Assembly: GCF_028583425.1 (NCBI RefSeq)
Contig: NC_072793.1
Span: forward strand, 173,515,681-173,579,680
DNA: 64,000 nt
Source: Eublepharis macularius
Taxonomy: Eukaryota; Chordata; Lepidosauria; Squamata; Eublepharidae
Direction: 5' to 3'
Below are positions 1 to 10,930 of this stretch, one piece after another (position 1 is the stretch's first letter; every line of letters starts with the position of its first letter). The translations under genes were made by a program, and so were the position numbers. The notes below the pieces were generated by a model. It was given only the letters and a program-made list of their open reading frames with translations, made no database searches and had not been told where the DNA came from.

Positions 1-62
1 AGACCAAAGACGTCTTCACAAGGAAGTCATGGAGGAAAACTGTCAGAATGTGGCCTCTTTGG
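1..62 (+). CDS. Gene 1 KRAB A-box exon, 3' part
   Basis: Reads [20 protein letters not shown] in the frame starting at base 2, the end of a KRAB A-box. The donor is G|GTAAGG at 63, phase 1, as in genes 2 to 5. The exon start lies outside the window. Confidence 0.9.
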
Positions 63-3000
63 GTAAGGTTGTGCTTTCTCTTGTTTCACAGGTGCCTAAG
101 ACAGAAATCGCTCCTTTTCAAAAGGACCCTAGGAGGACTCTTCCAATAGAGATTCTGAGTAGGGGAGTGGAGCAGCTCCACATGCAGGCAAGGTGCAGAC
201 CTCTTTTGATGTATCCAGATAGGACCTCCTTGGCTAACCTTCACCCACTGGAGAAGAGAGATTTTTTAAGAGTAAACAGCTGACAATATTTAGGAAACTT
301 TTTCACATGTGAAAGAAAGGTTTGAACAGAGACTGAAATACAGAGTTATCGGTGCCTGATTTTGTGGGAAATTTTTATATATGATCCAGTTGTATTCAAT
401 ATTTCTTTATGTATATGTCTCTCCAGAGAGTTGTTTGTAGCACCCTGTACGTTTCAACATTGATATAACTTGAAACACTAGAGAAATTAGCAGTATTAAA
501 ATTTATACAAGCCATGTGCATAAGAACACCAGAAACTAGCAATTGAGTAGTCTCAAAAATATCTAGAGATCAGTCCTCAGGAGAGAAGATACCACAGAAC
601 AGCTAAAAAGTTAAAATCTCTTAGTTAGAATCCTGGTTGAAAGGAAGTGTTTTGGCCTGGCGGTTGAAAGGTAGTAAGGGAGATTCCAGGCAAGTTTCAA
701 GAGGGGAGGCATTCTACAAATGAGCCACCAGTGAAAATGCCCCTTCTCTGGTCATTGTCTACCCCCATATAGAAGGGCACTGTGAGAAGGAGACTCAGAA
801 CTTAATAGTGCGGGAGGGAGACAGTATGGCAGATGGTAAACTCCAGCCTCGTTTATTTTTTAATTTTTTAAAAATAAATGTTATTTCTAAAAATAATGAA
901 ATAATAAAGTATCATGTAAAATAGAAACAATATGACAAGAATAGTTGGAGATGTACACATGAATGTCTAAAATGTCTCAAAATAAGTCCATCTGTAGTTG
1001 TCTATATACCATATGTTCAAATATTGATAAAGTTGTAATATCCTCAGTACATTGTATTATGTATTCATGTGTGTCTCCAGTGCTGTAATAGAAGTCTTTT
1101 ACAGTAAGGGCAGCATTGGTTAAGCTCCAGGACATGGAGACAGGCAAATACTTTAAACATACATAAACATCCTCAAAAATGAATTAATATTTTAATACAA
1201 AATTAATGAGTGATAACATCCTCCTAGAAAGACCAGAAGTGGGCTCAACTCTTAAGCCTGTTGTTAAGAGATGCATCCTTAAGGAACAATGACAGCAATT
1301 AGACACTGTGCTTATTGGAAAGGTGCAATGTTGCCCGATATGCCCTAAACATAATTTTTTTTCCTAAGTAAATCACAGCCCAGTTCGTGACGAACTTTGC
1401 TTAGTATTTCGGTTTGTGTCCATCACTACAGGAAACCCAAGGTTGAGGCCTCAGGAGGCGTGACTGGGGAGTAGTTGGGCAAACTAGCCGTGGATGATGG
1501 GCAAGGGGAGGAGCCAGGAAGGGCTACAGCTGACACAGTGCAGCCAGCTGATAGATCTGAGAATAGAGCCATTCAAGGGGTCCAGGGCAGGATTGGAAGG
1601 AGGCCCGGGGGCACAATAAGGAAATCCTATATAAGTGAGTCCCTGTGATGGCTGAGGCTGGAGGCTGGGAGTCAGCTCTGGAGAGGCTGTTTTCCTCAGT
1701 CAGGAGAAGGGACAAGGTGGTGCAGGCCCCTTCCCTGGCTGGCTTAGGCCTGAGGACACCCACGAACGGCAACCAGCAAGATGGCAAAGGTCCATCTGGG
1801 GGCGCAGGTGAAGGAGCTTCACAAGCCTTTTTGGCATTGATTGATAGAATACAAACTTGATCAGGTCTCTTAGTATTGAATGCATTCAAACCAGCTGCCA
1901 TTTAGGTCCTTAAAATTAAGAACTACCACCCTTTCAAGCTGCTCCAGTTGGTCCACCTAGACAAGTAACATCTCTTCTGATTATTAGTGGAGCTTTGGAG
2001 AGAAAGGGCATTTGGACCTTGGATGTGATACAATGCAAGGCTGATGATGTGTTGGGGGGCGGGGGAGTCTTGACCTGGGGCTGTCCTGCTGGCAAGCAGC
2101 CTTCAGAGAGATACTGCCTCCAAACATGGAGGTTCCATTGCATCATCTTATCTCTGATAAAACTACCATACATGAAAAAGCAACAGTTGAATAATACGTG
2201 GCAGGGTTTGACTGCTCTTTTAAGTGATTTCTGTCCTGTCATCACAAAGTAGCAGTAAATGGCCTTGCCTTTATTCCACATTTGCTTTAAGGTCTTACTA
2301 ACCTTTTCTCTTTATTCCAGAGCCTGATGGTCCCCAGGAAAAGCTCAAGGGAGGACCACAACAGCTGCCTCTAGAAGGGAAACAGCAAAGAAGATGCACT
2401 GGACCAGACCGGAAGAGGGGGAGTGAATCCTGTGCTTCTCAGGGTGCTGAATCTCAGGACTTCCCCCCAGACCAAGGGAAGATCAGTTGCCCTGTGTGTG
2501 GAAAAACATTCAGATATAAATCACTGTTTGATAGACACTGGAGAATCCACACAGGGGAGAAACCATATCAATGTTTGGAGTGTGGAAAGGCCTTTGTTCG
2601 GAAGGAACACCTTTTGGAACACAAAAACATTCATACAGGGCGGAAACCTCATAAATGCTTGGAGTGTGGTAAGAGCTTTGCTCGGAGTAAAGATGTTATT
2701 ATCCATCGTCGAATCCACACAGGGGAGAAACCATATGCATGTTCGGTGTGTGGAAAGAGGTTTACTCAGAGTGCCAACCTTGCTGCACATCAACGTTTCC
2801 ACACAGGGGAGAAACCATATAAATGTTTAGAGTGTGGAAAGAGCTTTGCTCAGAAGATACAGCTTACTATCCATCAACAAATGCACACAGGGGACAAACC
2901 ATATAAATGCTTGGAGTGTGGAAAGAGTTTTGTTCAGAAGGCACATCTGTTGGAACACCAAAAAATTCATACAGGGGAGAAACCTCATAAATGCTTGCAG

Positions 3001-4236
3001 TGTGGGAAGAGCTTTACTCATAATTATACTCTTACTGTTCATCAACAAATCCACACAGGCGAGAAACCATATAGATGCTTGGAGTGTGGAAAGAACTTTG
3101 TTCGAAGTAAAGACCTTACTACTCATCAACGAGTCCACACAGGAGAGAAACCATATAAATGCTTGGAGTGTGGAAAGACCTTTGCTTGGAGTAAAGACCT
3201 TACTACCCATCGACGAACCCACACAGGGGAGAAACCATATAAATGTTTGGAGTGTGGAAAGACTTTTGCTCGGAGTAAAGACCTTAACACCCATCGACGA
3301 ACCCACACAGGGGAGAAGCCATATAAATGCTTGGAGTGTGGAAAGAGCTTTGCTTGGAATAAAGACCTTATTATCCATCAGCGAACCCACACAGGGGAGA
3401 AACCATATAAATGTTCTGATTGTGGAAAGAGTTTTGCTCGGAGTAAAGACTTTACTACTCATCAACGAGTGCACACAGGAGAGAAACCATGTAAATGTTT
3501 GGAGTGTGGAGAGAGCTTTGCTTGGAGTACACAGCTTGCTGCCCATCGACAAATCCACACAGGAGAGAAACCATATAAATGCTTGGAGTGTGGAAAGAGC
3601 TTTGCTTGGAATAAAGACCTTACTACCCATCAACGAACCCACACAGGAGAGAAACCATATAAATGTTCTGATTGTGAAAAAACCTTTGCTCGGAGTAAAG
3701 ACTTTACCATCCATCGACGAATCCACACAGGGGAGAAACCATATAAATGTTCTGAGTGTGAAAAGAGCTTTGCTCGGAGTAAAGATCTTACTACCCATCG
3801 ACGAACACACACAGGAGAGAAACCATATAAATGCTTGGAGTGTGGCAGGAGCTTTGCTTTGATTGGAGGACTTGCTGGTCATCGACAGATCCACACAGGG
3901 GAGAAACCATTTAAATGCTTGGAGTGTGGCAAGAGCTTTGCTCGAAGTGCATACCTTAGTGTTCATCAACGTATCCACAAAGGGAAGAAACCATATATAT
4001 GCTTGACATGTGGAAAGACCTTCAACCAAAACACAGAGCTTAGCTACCATGAGAGAGTCCATGAAGAAGAGAAACCATCTATATATTTGGAGTGTGGAAA
4101 GGGCTTTGTTGGCAATGGAACCCTTTCTGTCCCTCAGCATATCCACACAGGAGAAACCATACCCTGTCTTCCTCCTCAACAGGGATCCGAAATGACTTAC
4201 ATTGTTCTCCTCCCTTCCATTTTTTCCTCTCAGTAA
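1..4236 (+). CDS. Gene 1: KRAB-C2H2 zinc-finger protein, 3' part
   Basis: Right-hand end of a gene whose 5' exons lie outside the window. Coding exons seen are 1-62 (end of the KRAB A-box) and 2321-4236 (finger exon); joining G at 62 to AG at 2321 restores a Glu codon and keeps the frame. By analogy with the four complete paralogues it should carry a SCAN exon upstream, but that is inferred. Role: nuclear sequence-specific DNA binding with KRAB-type repression. It is closest to gene 5: the last three intact fingers (contacts LGGG, RAYV, QTEY), the C-terminal tail and about 2.4 kb of 3' flank are shared. The orthologue cannot be named from sequence alone. Confidence 0.93.
63..2320 (+). other. 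Gene 1 intron before the finger exon
   Basis: Non-coding. Bases 63-620 match the gene 5 intron (52623-54860) without its hAT insertion; 1120-1345 match the gene 4 intron (47800-47990); 1900-2320 match gene 5 before its finger exon. Bases about 1430-1870 are absent from the paralogues and look like an unassigned insertion. An AT-rich run lies at 845-910. The acceptor is TTTATTCCAG at 2311-2320. Confidence 0.6.
2321..4236 (+). CDS. Gene 1 C2H2 finger exon (19 intact fingers + 1 degenerate)
   Basis: After a 50-60 residue acidic/polar spacer come 19 fingers of C-x2-C-x12-H-x3-H form joined by TGEKPYK-type linkers, each 84 bp. Contact residues at helix positions -1,2,3,6 in order: YSLR, REHE, RKDI, QANA, QIQI, QAHE, HYTV, RKDT, WKDT, RKDT, WKDI, RKDT, WTQA, WKDT, RKDI, RKDT, LGGG, RAYV, QTEY. 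Finger 20 has Tyr for the first Cys and Pro for the first His, so it should not bind zinc. The protein ends in a short tail finishing LLPSIFSSQ that genes 4 and 5 share. Finger 2 is intact here but decayed in genes 2 to 4. The central run alternates nearly identical W-K-D-T and R-K-D-T fingers, a sign of recent finger duplication. Confidence 0.96.
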
Positions 4237-4339
4237 TCCTGCTGAAAGGAAAGTTAGGCTGAGAACAAGTCACTGGCCCACAGTCAACCAGCAACTTCCA
4301 AAGGGATAGGTGGTATTTGAAGTTGGACGGACACTGACT

Positions 4340-4820
4340 GCTTGCTGGGAACCAACATCAAGATAATTCACACTGTCATATTCCCCATTACTGTGTTTGG
4401 GTGTGAAAGTTGGACAATGAAGAAAGCTGACAGAAAGAAAACTGACCCATTTGAGAAATGGTGTAGGTGGAGATTTTTACAGTTACCATGGAGGTCAGAA
4501 AGATAATGAGGAGGTTTTACGCTCAAATCAAGTCTGAATTCTCCCTAGAAGCAAAACTGGGGCTATTGTACTTCGATCACATCATGAGAAGACCAGACTC
4601 ACTGGAAAAGACAATAATGCTAGGAAAGGTGGAAGGCAGTAGGACAAGAGGAAGACCCAAAATGTTATGGCTTGACTCAGTGAAGGAAGCCATGGCCCCC
4701 AGCCTGCAAAGTCTGAGCAAGGTTGTTAACGATAGGACATTTTGGTTAATTCGTAGGGTTGCCATAAGTCTGAAGTGGCTTGAGAGCAGGCCTCAGTCAC
4801 TCACACACGCACATATACAT
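4340..4820 (+). mobile_element. BovB (RTE clade) LINE 3' end
   Basis: Translation in broken frames gives the BovB ORF C-terminus: HIMRRPDSLEKTIMLGKVEG, then RGRPKMLWLDS and SLSKVVNDRTFW. It lies directly downstream of the gene 1 stop. Related remnants lie at the same place after genes 3, 4 and 5, so the insertion predates those duplications. It is 5' truncated and frame-broken. Confidence 0.8.
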
Positions 4821-5372
4821 GCTTGTTCTACCTTCCCTGTCTGTGCTTCCTTTCTCCCCGAAGTTGACACAAAAGAGGGTCACATTGTTATGGTCTCCCA
4901 TTGCACCACAACACCTACCTTGTGAGGTGCATTAGCTGTGAGTGTGTTGTTAAGAATATAGCTAGAAATATAGGAGGACTGTTCCTGGATTTGATCAATA
5001 AAATCATACCAGATGTGTTTGCACAAAGAAACAGCTAGCCTGGTCCAATAGCGAGACATGCTACAAAGGGAGTCTAGAGCAACCTTGGAGAGGGGCATGA
5101 AGCAGAAGAGTAACACAGTCCAATGGTCTTATGTCGATTAGAGTCATGCAGCCCATATCAATAATACATGCTAAGGCCCAGATACAGAAGGCACCTGAAA
5201 ATGAAAGGAATGCCAACTTCACAGAAACGGAAGATATGATCCAATGATGGGTGTTTTGGTTGAGGGCCAAAAGATATTCATATGTATGAGAAACTTGTAA
5301 TCACTAATTTTACATAGACTTTGTGAAGACAAAATGTAACAAGAATGAACTGATAAGTTTTATATATTTTAA
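4821..5372 (+). other. Gene 1 3' flank, no gene seen
   Basis: No supported coding region. The stretch aligns by eye with the gene 3 flank (36130-36480) and the gene 5 flank (59260-59800), showing that these flanks were duplicated with the genes. An AATAAA occurs at 4997 but is not conserved in gene 5, so I do not call it a poly(A) signal. Confidence 0.5.
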
Positions 5373-5388
5373 GAAGACGTTTCATACA

Positions 5389-5911
5389 CATATTTATATA
5401 TTTAATGGATTTTTTCTTTATTTAAACAATAAACAACGTAAAAGCTATAGACAACATATAGGATTTAAAAAATCTAAAAAATACAAACTAACAATACATA
5501 AACAAGTGAAAAAAGAAAATAAAAAGAAACCCTTAAACTACAAATTGCGTTCCGATTTTCTCCGCCACAAATATGGATCATTTTCAGAGTCGCACTTATT
5601 CTAAGTTAAACATAAGGGCCCTCTTTTTTCTATTGTTCATTATTCTTAATCCATAAATGCAGATGTCATCAAGTCCTTATTATCCGTTTCATGTAAAAAG
5701 TCTATAAACGGTTTCCATTCACTCAAAAATGTTACTAATATCTTTCCTCGAATCAGTGCAGTGAGTTTTGCCATCTACGCAAACTCCAACACTTTTATCC
5801 ACCATTAGTCCACTGTAGGCAATGTTGGAGTTTTCCACTTTTGTGCTGAGAGTACTCTTGCTGCCGTAATCAAATATAAAAAGAAAGTTCCAAAGCTTCT
5901 TTCCAAGTGGC
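5389..5911 (-). mobile_element. L1 LINE 3' end, antisense, 5' truncated
   Basis: On the minus strand, frames read MAKLTALIR-like and FEWKPFIDFLHETDNKD-like peptides typical of the L1 ORF2 C-terminus. It is flanked by imperfect direct repeats (GAAGACGTTTCATACA at 5373-5388 and GAAGATTTTTCATATA at 5912-5927). The gene 5 flank near 59825 has the uninterrupted site, so this L1 landed after the gene 1/gene 5 duplication. Confidence 0.75.
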
Positions 5912-5927
5912 GAAGATTTTTCATATA

Positions 5928-6355
5928 TAGATAATCTTGTCTGGTGTTTGAAGTTATAAGATAGTTAGCCAGGAATACGAGCCTTTTGGACAGCTAGTTA
6001 TTGTTAGGAGATGAAACCCTATAAATAGGAGAAGCTGAACTGATCAGGAGGCTCTTCCTCAAAGGAGCTCCTTGCCTGTGACCTGCCTATCTTTGCGTAA
6101 GAGACTTCTTGGACTCACGTAATTGCTCTCCTTTAATGATCTACGTAGATACGATTTTCTGTGGACTGAGCCAATATTAAGAATACTTAATCATTATATT
6201 TTAATAATAAAGGCTTAGAATGGAAGCAGAGATTCTGTAACTCTGTGACTTGTGGACTATACCTGCTAACAATCCTAAGACACTATTTGTGGTATACCTC
6301 TTTCTAGGAGTTAAATGATTTGATAGAGGAAAGCTCATTCGACACTTAGGGCTTC
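5928..6355 (+). other. 3' flank segment shared with gene 5
   Basis: No coding sequence. Matches 59840-60330 over its length, including a TATAAATAG-like stretch and an AATAAAGGCTTAGAAT stretch. The TATA/AATAAA spacing could come from an old promoter-bearing repeat, but I cannot assign a family. Confidence 0.4.
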
Positions 6356-6750
6356 TTAAGTGCATGCCGGTATCTGAATCAGGCCTGACTGGAGTAGTCC
6401 AAAGCAGTGTGCCTGACCCAAAGTCAGCCAGCAAGCTCTCATGGCAGTTGGAGGATTTGAACCTGGGTCTGTTCAATCCTTGAGAGACACTCCAGCTGCT
6501 ACATTGCAAACCACTACATCGCACAGGCTCTGATAGGCCAGGGAAATGGTGGAGGCGCCTGAAGCAGAGCCTTGGAAGATGGCCAGAATGGTTGGGGAGG
6601 TAGTCCTGTAGACTGCAGAATGCGACTAATACGCTTGCTCTGTAGCTCCAAAGAATAGCCAAGCCGTGCCATTCTGTGCCAACGGAGTCTCTGAGTGGAT
6701 TTGCCCAAGGTAAAGTGCATTACGGTAGTCTAGTCATTATTGATTGGCAC
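6356..6750 (-). mobile_element. L2-like LINE fragment, antisense
   Basis: The minus strand reads a decayed RLDYxNALYLG ... LQ..NxxAWLFxGA peptide of the L2-type reverse transcriptase C-terminal region. The same fragment is found after gene 5 (60340-60720). Truncated and frame-broken. Confidence 0.65.
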
Positions 6751-6799
6751 AAAGGAGCATTAAGGCTCCTGTTGACTATGGGCAAAATTAGTAGATACG

Positions 6800-7760
6800 A
6801 ACATGGATGAATGCTTGTTTCTGACATTTGCTAGCACTGAGGTGGGCCCTTCTGGCTCTTTAACTGCAGAGATTCCAGTTATTTGGGGTGGGGTGGGGGT
6901 TAAAGAGGGGTGCATTCTGGCCCCATTGATGTTCAACTTGTATTTAAATTACATTGTTCCAAATCTATCAAACCCTTAAATCTTTCCACTGTCCTCGGGC
7001 AATCATAAAACGTCAATCCTTTTATACGCAGACAATATGGTGGTACTGTTCCTACCTTGCATAAACTGCTGCTTTTGTAAGGGCAAAGTTTTAAATACAA
7101 ATTTTGCAAAGACCAAGATAAATGGTCTTTGGAAAGAAGCCTTGAAGACTTAAGCGATCAATAGATAGCAATCCCCTTAAATCAGGACCTTTAAATATCT
7201 TGAGGTAACTTTTAGTGAAACCTTGTAATGGAAATCTCATCTGGCAATAACAAGATCTCTTGTTCTGAGAATTATAGGTGCTATCTTAAAATTTTATAGC
7301 TCAAAAGGAGGATTTTTGATTTTAGGGAGTCAGCCCTACAATTATTTCAAAGCAAGGCCACTCCACAGCTCCTGTTCAGCACAGAAATCTCGGGCTGGAA
7401 TGAATGCTCGGTCTCAACCTTAGAGCTCATTCAAAATCTCTTCTTACAGAGAATCTTAGCTTTGCCTCATTGCACCCCAGCAGCTTTACTGCGAGCTGAA
7501 CTTGATTTCAATTCAGTCAGAGCCCAATTGCACCTGGCTATACTTAGAGTTTGGAAAAACCGAAGGAATCTCTGTCAGTCCACTTTTACAGCAAAGCCCA
7601 ACTTTGCTGCACCCGGATGCTTCCTGTGTAGCTGGCTTTAATAATATTCTTTGTTGTTACTCCTTAGTAGACAATCCTCAGGGTGTTCCCTTGCCTAGTT
7701 TGAACCTGCAAGATTGGATCTTTCCGGTTGATGCCATGCTGGATAGAAATTAATCTCTTA
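6800..7760 (+). mobile_element. Non-LTR reverse transcriptase fragment, clade unassigned
   Basis: Frames read GCILAPLMFNLYLNYIV, then TSILLYADNMVVLF (degenerate YADD box), FAKTKI, FKYLxVTFSETL and a C-terminal ELDFNSVRAQLHLAILRVWK. This order (RT palm, then connecting region) is that of a LINE ORF. Several frame breaks are present. It resembles sauropsid LINEs of the R4/Rex type, but I cannot place it. Confidence 0.65.
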
Positions 7761-7814
7761 TTTTAGACTCGCAACAAAGCCCATTGTGGGAAAAAATACA
7801 ATGGGCTCTAGAAA

Positions 7815-8180
7815 GGGGAGGGCGGGCAGGCAGACATTGCCACATGCTCCTCTCCTGATCGAGGATGCCAACTGCTCCATGCCTGATTCACACTGGGTGA
7901 AGTGGGGCGGGGGGTTGCTGCCTGCTCCACTCCTGATCCCAGCCAGGTGAATGGGGGAGGGTATTTCCACCTGCTCCATGGCTGTTTCCAGTCTGGTGAA
8001 AGGGGGGAAGCAGGCATTGCCACATGCTCCAAGCCTAATCCTGCCTGGGTGAAGGGGGGATGGGCATTGTCACCTGCTCCATGCCTGAGCACGGCTGGGT
8101 GAAGGGGGGGGGGCAAAAATTGCCACCTGCTGCATGAAGGGGGCAGGCATTGCCACTTACTCCACACTTGATTCCTGCTA
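7815..8180 (+). repeat. Minisatellite, about 50-bp unit (array 1)
   Basis: Degenerate tandem units built around GCATTGCCACCTGCTCC, then a CCTGATYCYRGCY core, then GGGTGAAGGGGG. Units are about 48-52 bp with a G-run in each. The array lies between a LINE fragment and a Penelope-like fragment. Confidence 0.75.
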
Positions 8181-8184
8181 GGTC

Positions 8185-8440
8185 ATAGGAACACCTATCG
8201 AATTCAGAATAAAAAATATTGAGGCTCCTTTAACTCAACATTTCATGCAGTCCCTTGGCAATGAACAGGAATTAAGATACTCCGTTCTACAGGTGATCAA
8301 TTCAAACCCTAACAGTCATGTTCAGAAAGTTCTACAACAAATAGAAGCACAGTGGATTTTTAAACTGGATTGTCTTGTCTCCAAGGGATTCAATAACGAA
8401 AGACGTCTCTGTATTTTTGTAATAAATATGTATTTTTGTA
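8185..8440 (+). mobile_element. Penelope-like element C-terminal fragment
   Basis: One open stretch reads PLTQHFMQSLGNEQ, then VLQVINSNPN and VLQQIEAQWIFKLDCLVSKG. This resembles the end of the GIY-YIG domain of Neptune-type Penelope elements, where the protein usually ends in a QFWIYxLxxLxPxGLN motif. The GIY-YIG core itself is not seen. Confidence 0.5.
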
Positions 8441-9084
8441 TAACATGGCCCTTTAAATGGTTTTTATTATATGGAGTATGGTCCCGATGCAGCATATGAA
8501 TTTATATATGATTGAATAAGTGAGTACTCTTTTTAAAGTATTTCTTCATATTTATTAATATTTATTGTAGATTTTATTGTATGGCAGATAAAATTATGGC
8601 ATCATGTATATCATGCTCTGTATGTACGTATAATATTGGCCGATGAATAAGATCCCCAAAATGAGCAGTCGTAGTAGCTAGTAAGCTCGTTGCCAACTTT
8701 TTACTACTTGTCTGCTCTTCCATCTGGATCACATCCGTTGGGGTGAAAATCTACCGCGACATCCTCTGCTCTACCAAGAGATTAAAAGGGCTGAGTTATT
8801 TAACTGGACTGCATCCACCATAGTGTATTTACTTAGCACTGGCACTTACCTTGTACTGTATTAGACAGCACATTACACATTGGATGGATACCCTGTTAAA
8901 GTGACGGATAACTGGAATTATATGACATGACTTGTATTTAATATTGGTCTGTAACTTACATGCCCTTTTGGAAATTGCACAATTAGTGCTTGCACTTTTG
9001 ATATAAATTGATGTTAATACTGCATTTATTTTGAAACTTTGATTTAGTCTACTTTGGAGGTTTCTTCCTATCTTTAAGACTGCT
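8441..9084 (+). other. AT-rich stretch, nothing supported
   Basis: No convincing frame on either strand. It may be untranslated sequence of the adjacent Penelope-like fragment, but I have no motif to support that. Confidence 0.3.
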
Positions 9085-9395
9085 CCTGATCTCGGCCGGG
9101 TGAAGGTGAGCAGGCATTGCCACCTAATTTGGAGGTCAGATACCCGTATGTAGTTCTTATTAGTTGTAGTTCCGCTCCTGATCCCAGCTGGGTGAAGTGG
9201 GCATTGCCACCTACTCTGTGCCTGATTTCTGCCAGGTGAAGGGGGTGGGCATTGCCACCTGCTCTGCACCTAATCCTGGCTGGGTGAAGGTGAGCGGGCA
9301 TTGCCACCTGATCCCAGCCAAGTGATCGGGGGCAGGCATTGCCACCTGCTCCATGCCTGATTCCTGCCAGCTGAAGGGGGAGGCAGGCATTGCCG
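9085..9395 (+). repeat. Minisatellite, about 50-bp unit (array 2)
   Basis: Same unit family as 7815-8180: GCATTGCCACCT, a CCTGATTYCTGCC-like middle, then GGTGAAGGGGG. About six degenerate units, with units of 48 and 49 bp measurable at 9190-9300. Confidence 0.75.
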
Positions 9396-9895
9396 ATGGT
9401 CAGGTTCCACCTGGAGTATTGTGTGCCATTCTGGAGGCCTCATTTCAAAAAGGATGTGGACAAATTTAAAGAAGTGCAGAGGAGAGCAACCAGGATGATC
9501 GGGGGCCTGGACACCAAGCCCTGTGAGGAGAAGCCGAGGGATCTGGGAATGTTCAGTTCAGACAGGAGGGGGTTGAGGGGAGAAATGATTACTCTAAGTA
9601 TTTAAAAGGCTGTTAGGGAAGGGAGAGGAGCTGCTCCTGTTGGCAACAGAGGATAGGACTTTAAAAAATGGGTTTAAACTACAGGAGGGAATGTATGACT
9701 GGATATTAGGAAAAACATTAAGAGTAATTCAGCGGTAGAACTGGCGTCCTAGGGATGTGGTGGTTTCCCCCTAATTAACAGTTTCAAGGAACGGCTGGAC
9801 AAATACCAGGGATGCTTTAGGCTGTTCCTCCATTGGTCAGGGGGTTGCACTAGATGATCTGTGAGGACCCATCCAACTCTATGATTCATTGAAGG
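9396..9895 (+). mobile_element. CR1 LINE 3' end
   Basis: Reads VRFHLEYCVPFWRPHFKKDV, then VQRRATRMIGGL and a broken LRELGMFS-like stretch, the C-terminus of CR1 ORF2. It ends in the CR1 3' signature near 9870-9890 (CCATCCAACTCTATGATTCA). Three related copies (here, 28765-29383 and 41840-42560) sit in equivalent intergenic positions. Confidence 0.85.
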
Positions 9896-10149
9896 AAAAG
9901 GTGGAACAGCAAAACTTCTGGAAGGAACAGAGGGGTTAAAATCAGGCAGAGTCTGCAGAAAATTGAAATGCTGGCTAAGCTGCTCTCTCAAGTACATAAA
10001 TGTGGTTGCGACTGAAAAGAAATTCATGCACAGTAGTGTTTTATTTGCAAACATGCAAGATCACATGCTTTATATACTGAGATTTAAAGGCATGCTGGAT
10101 CCTGTTTTGTTTCCTGATGACCCAATTTAACAACAAAGAGCAATCCTAA
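9896..10149 (+). other. Intergenic segment shared by three intervals
   Basis: The segment after the CR1 end (GGCAGAGTCTGCAGAAAA to the GATGACCCAATTTAAC area) recurs at 29384-29640 and 42560-42790, marking the duplicated intergenic unit. No coding sequence. Confidence 0.55.
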
Positions 10150-10930
10150 AGTGGTCTACTCAGAATTCTACTCTAGCCCATTCAATGGGGATTAATCCAT
10201 GGAACGGAAAAACAAATTCAAACCACTGAGTGAACATTTCTATGACATTCTTTGATGGATTCCTTTTGTGGACTTCATGATGACTGGTAAGGTCAGGCTT
10301 GTGGCTGAAGCTCTTGACACACTGGAAGCATTTGCGCAGCTTTTTCCCTCTGTGGACTGTGTTTTGTAAGACCAAGGAGTAATTCTGACTGAAGCCCTTT
10401 CCACACTCCAAGCCCTTGTACAGTTTCTCCCCTGTGAGGCTTCTTTGATGGTAAGTAAGGCACGAGTAGTTTCTGAAGCCCATGTCACACTTAGAGCATT
10501 TAAACAGTTTCTCCCCTATGTGGATTCTTTGGCGGATAATAAGCTTTCTGCAGTAACTGAAGCTCTTTCCACACTCAGAGTATTTAAACAGTTTCTCCCA
10601 GCGTGGACTGTTCAGTGAAAAGCCAAGTTTCCATCCCAATTAAACATTTTGTCCGGTTCAGACCATTTACATGGTTTCTCTCCTTTGTGGATTCTTTCAT
10701 GGGAAGTAAGTTGTTGGCTGTGACCAAATCTTTTTCAGCACTTGGAGTATTTATATGGTTTCTCCCTGTGTGAATACTTATGAGAAAAGTAAGGCTTAAC
10801 TTCTGACTGTAGCTCTTTCCACAGTCTAAGCATAGATGTGGTTTCTCTCCTGTGTGCAATCTTTAATGTGAAGTAAGTTGGTCTAAATCTCTTTCCAGAC
10901 TCAGAACATTCATGCTGTTTGTCTGTGACG
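10150..10930 (-). pseudogene. C2H2 zinc-finger relic, antisense to the array
   Basis: On the minus strand, fingers are readable in several frames: HTGEKPHLCLDCGKSYSQ near 10850, FKYSECGKSFSYCRKLII near 10580, FKCSKCDMGFRNYSCL near 10490, LECGKGFSQNYSLV near 10390 and CFQCVKSFSHKPDLTSHH near 10310. About eight fingers can be traced. Frame breaks and lost ligands show it is dead. It is not a recent copy of the plus-strand genes, whose fingers differ. A shorter relative lies at 30355-30660. Confidence 0.85.

Noticed and set aside
1524-1901. Overlapping frames on both strands in the gene 1 intron
   Set aside because: Low-complexity peptides in an unassigned insertion absent from the paralogues; no splice context.
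2827-4179. Long minus-strand open frame of 450 codons opposite the gene 1 fingers
   Set aside because: It is the mirror of the 84-bp finger repeat, with a repetitive peptide and no stop in that frame. The same shadow appears behind every finger exon.
4997-5002. AATAAA as gene 1 poly(A) signal
   Set aside because: The hexamer is not conserved in the paralogous gene 5 flank and lies in repeat-derived sequence.
5928-6240. Solitary long terminal repeat suggested by TATAAATAG and AATAAA
   Set aside because: No defined ends or flanking repeat; it is shared with the gene 5 flank as ordinary duplicated sequence.
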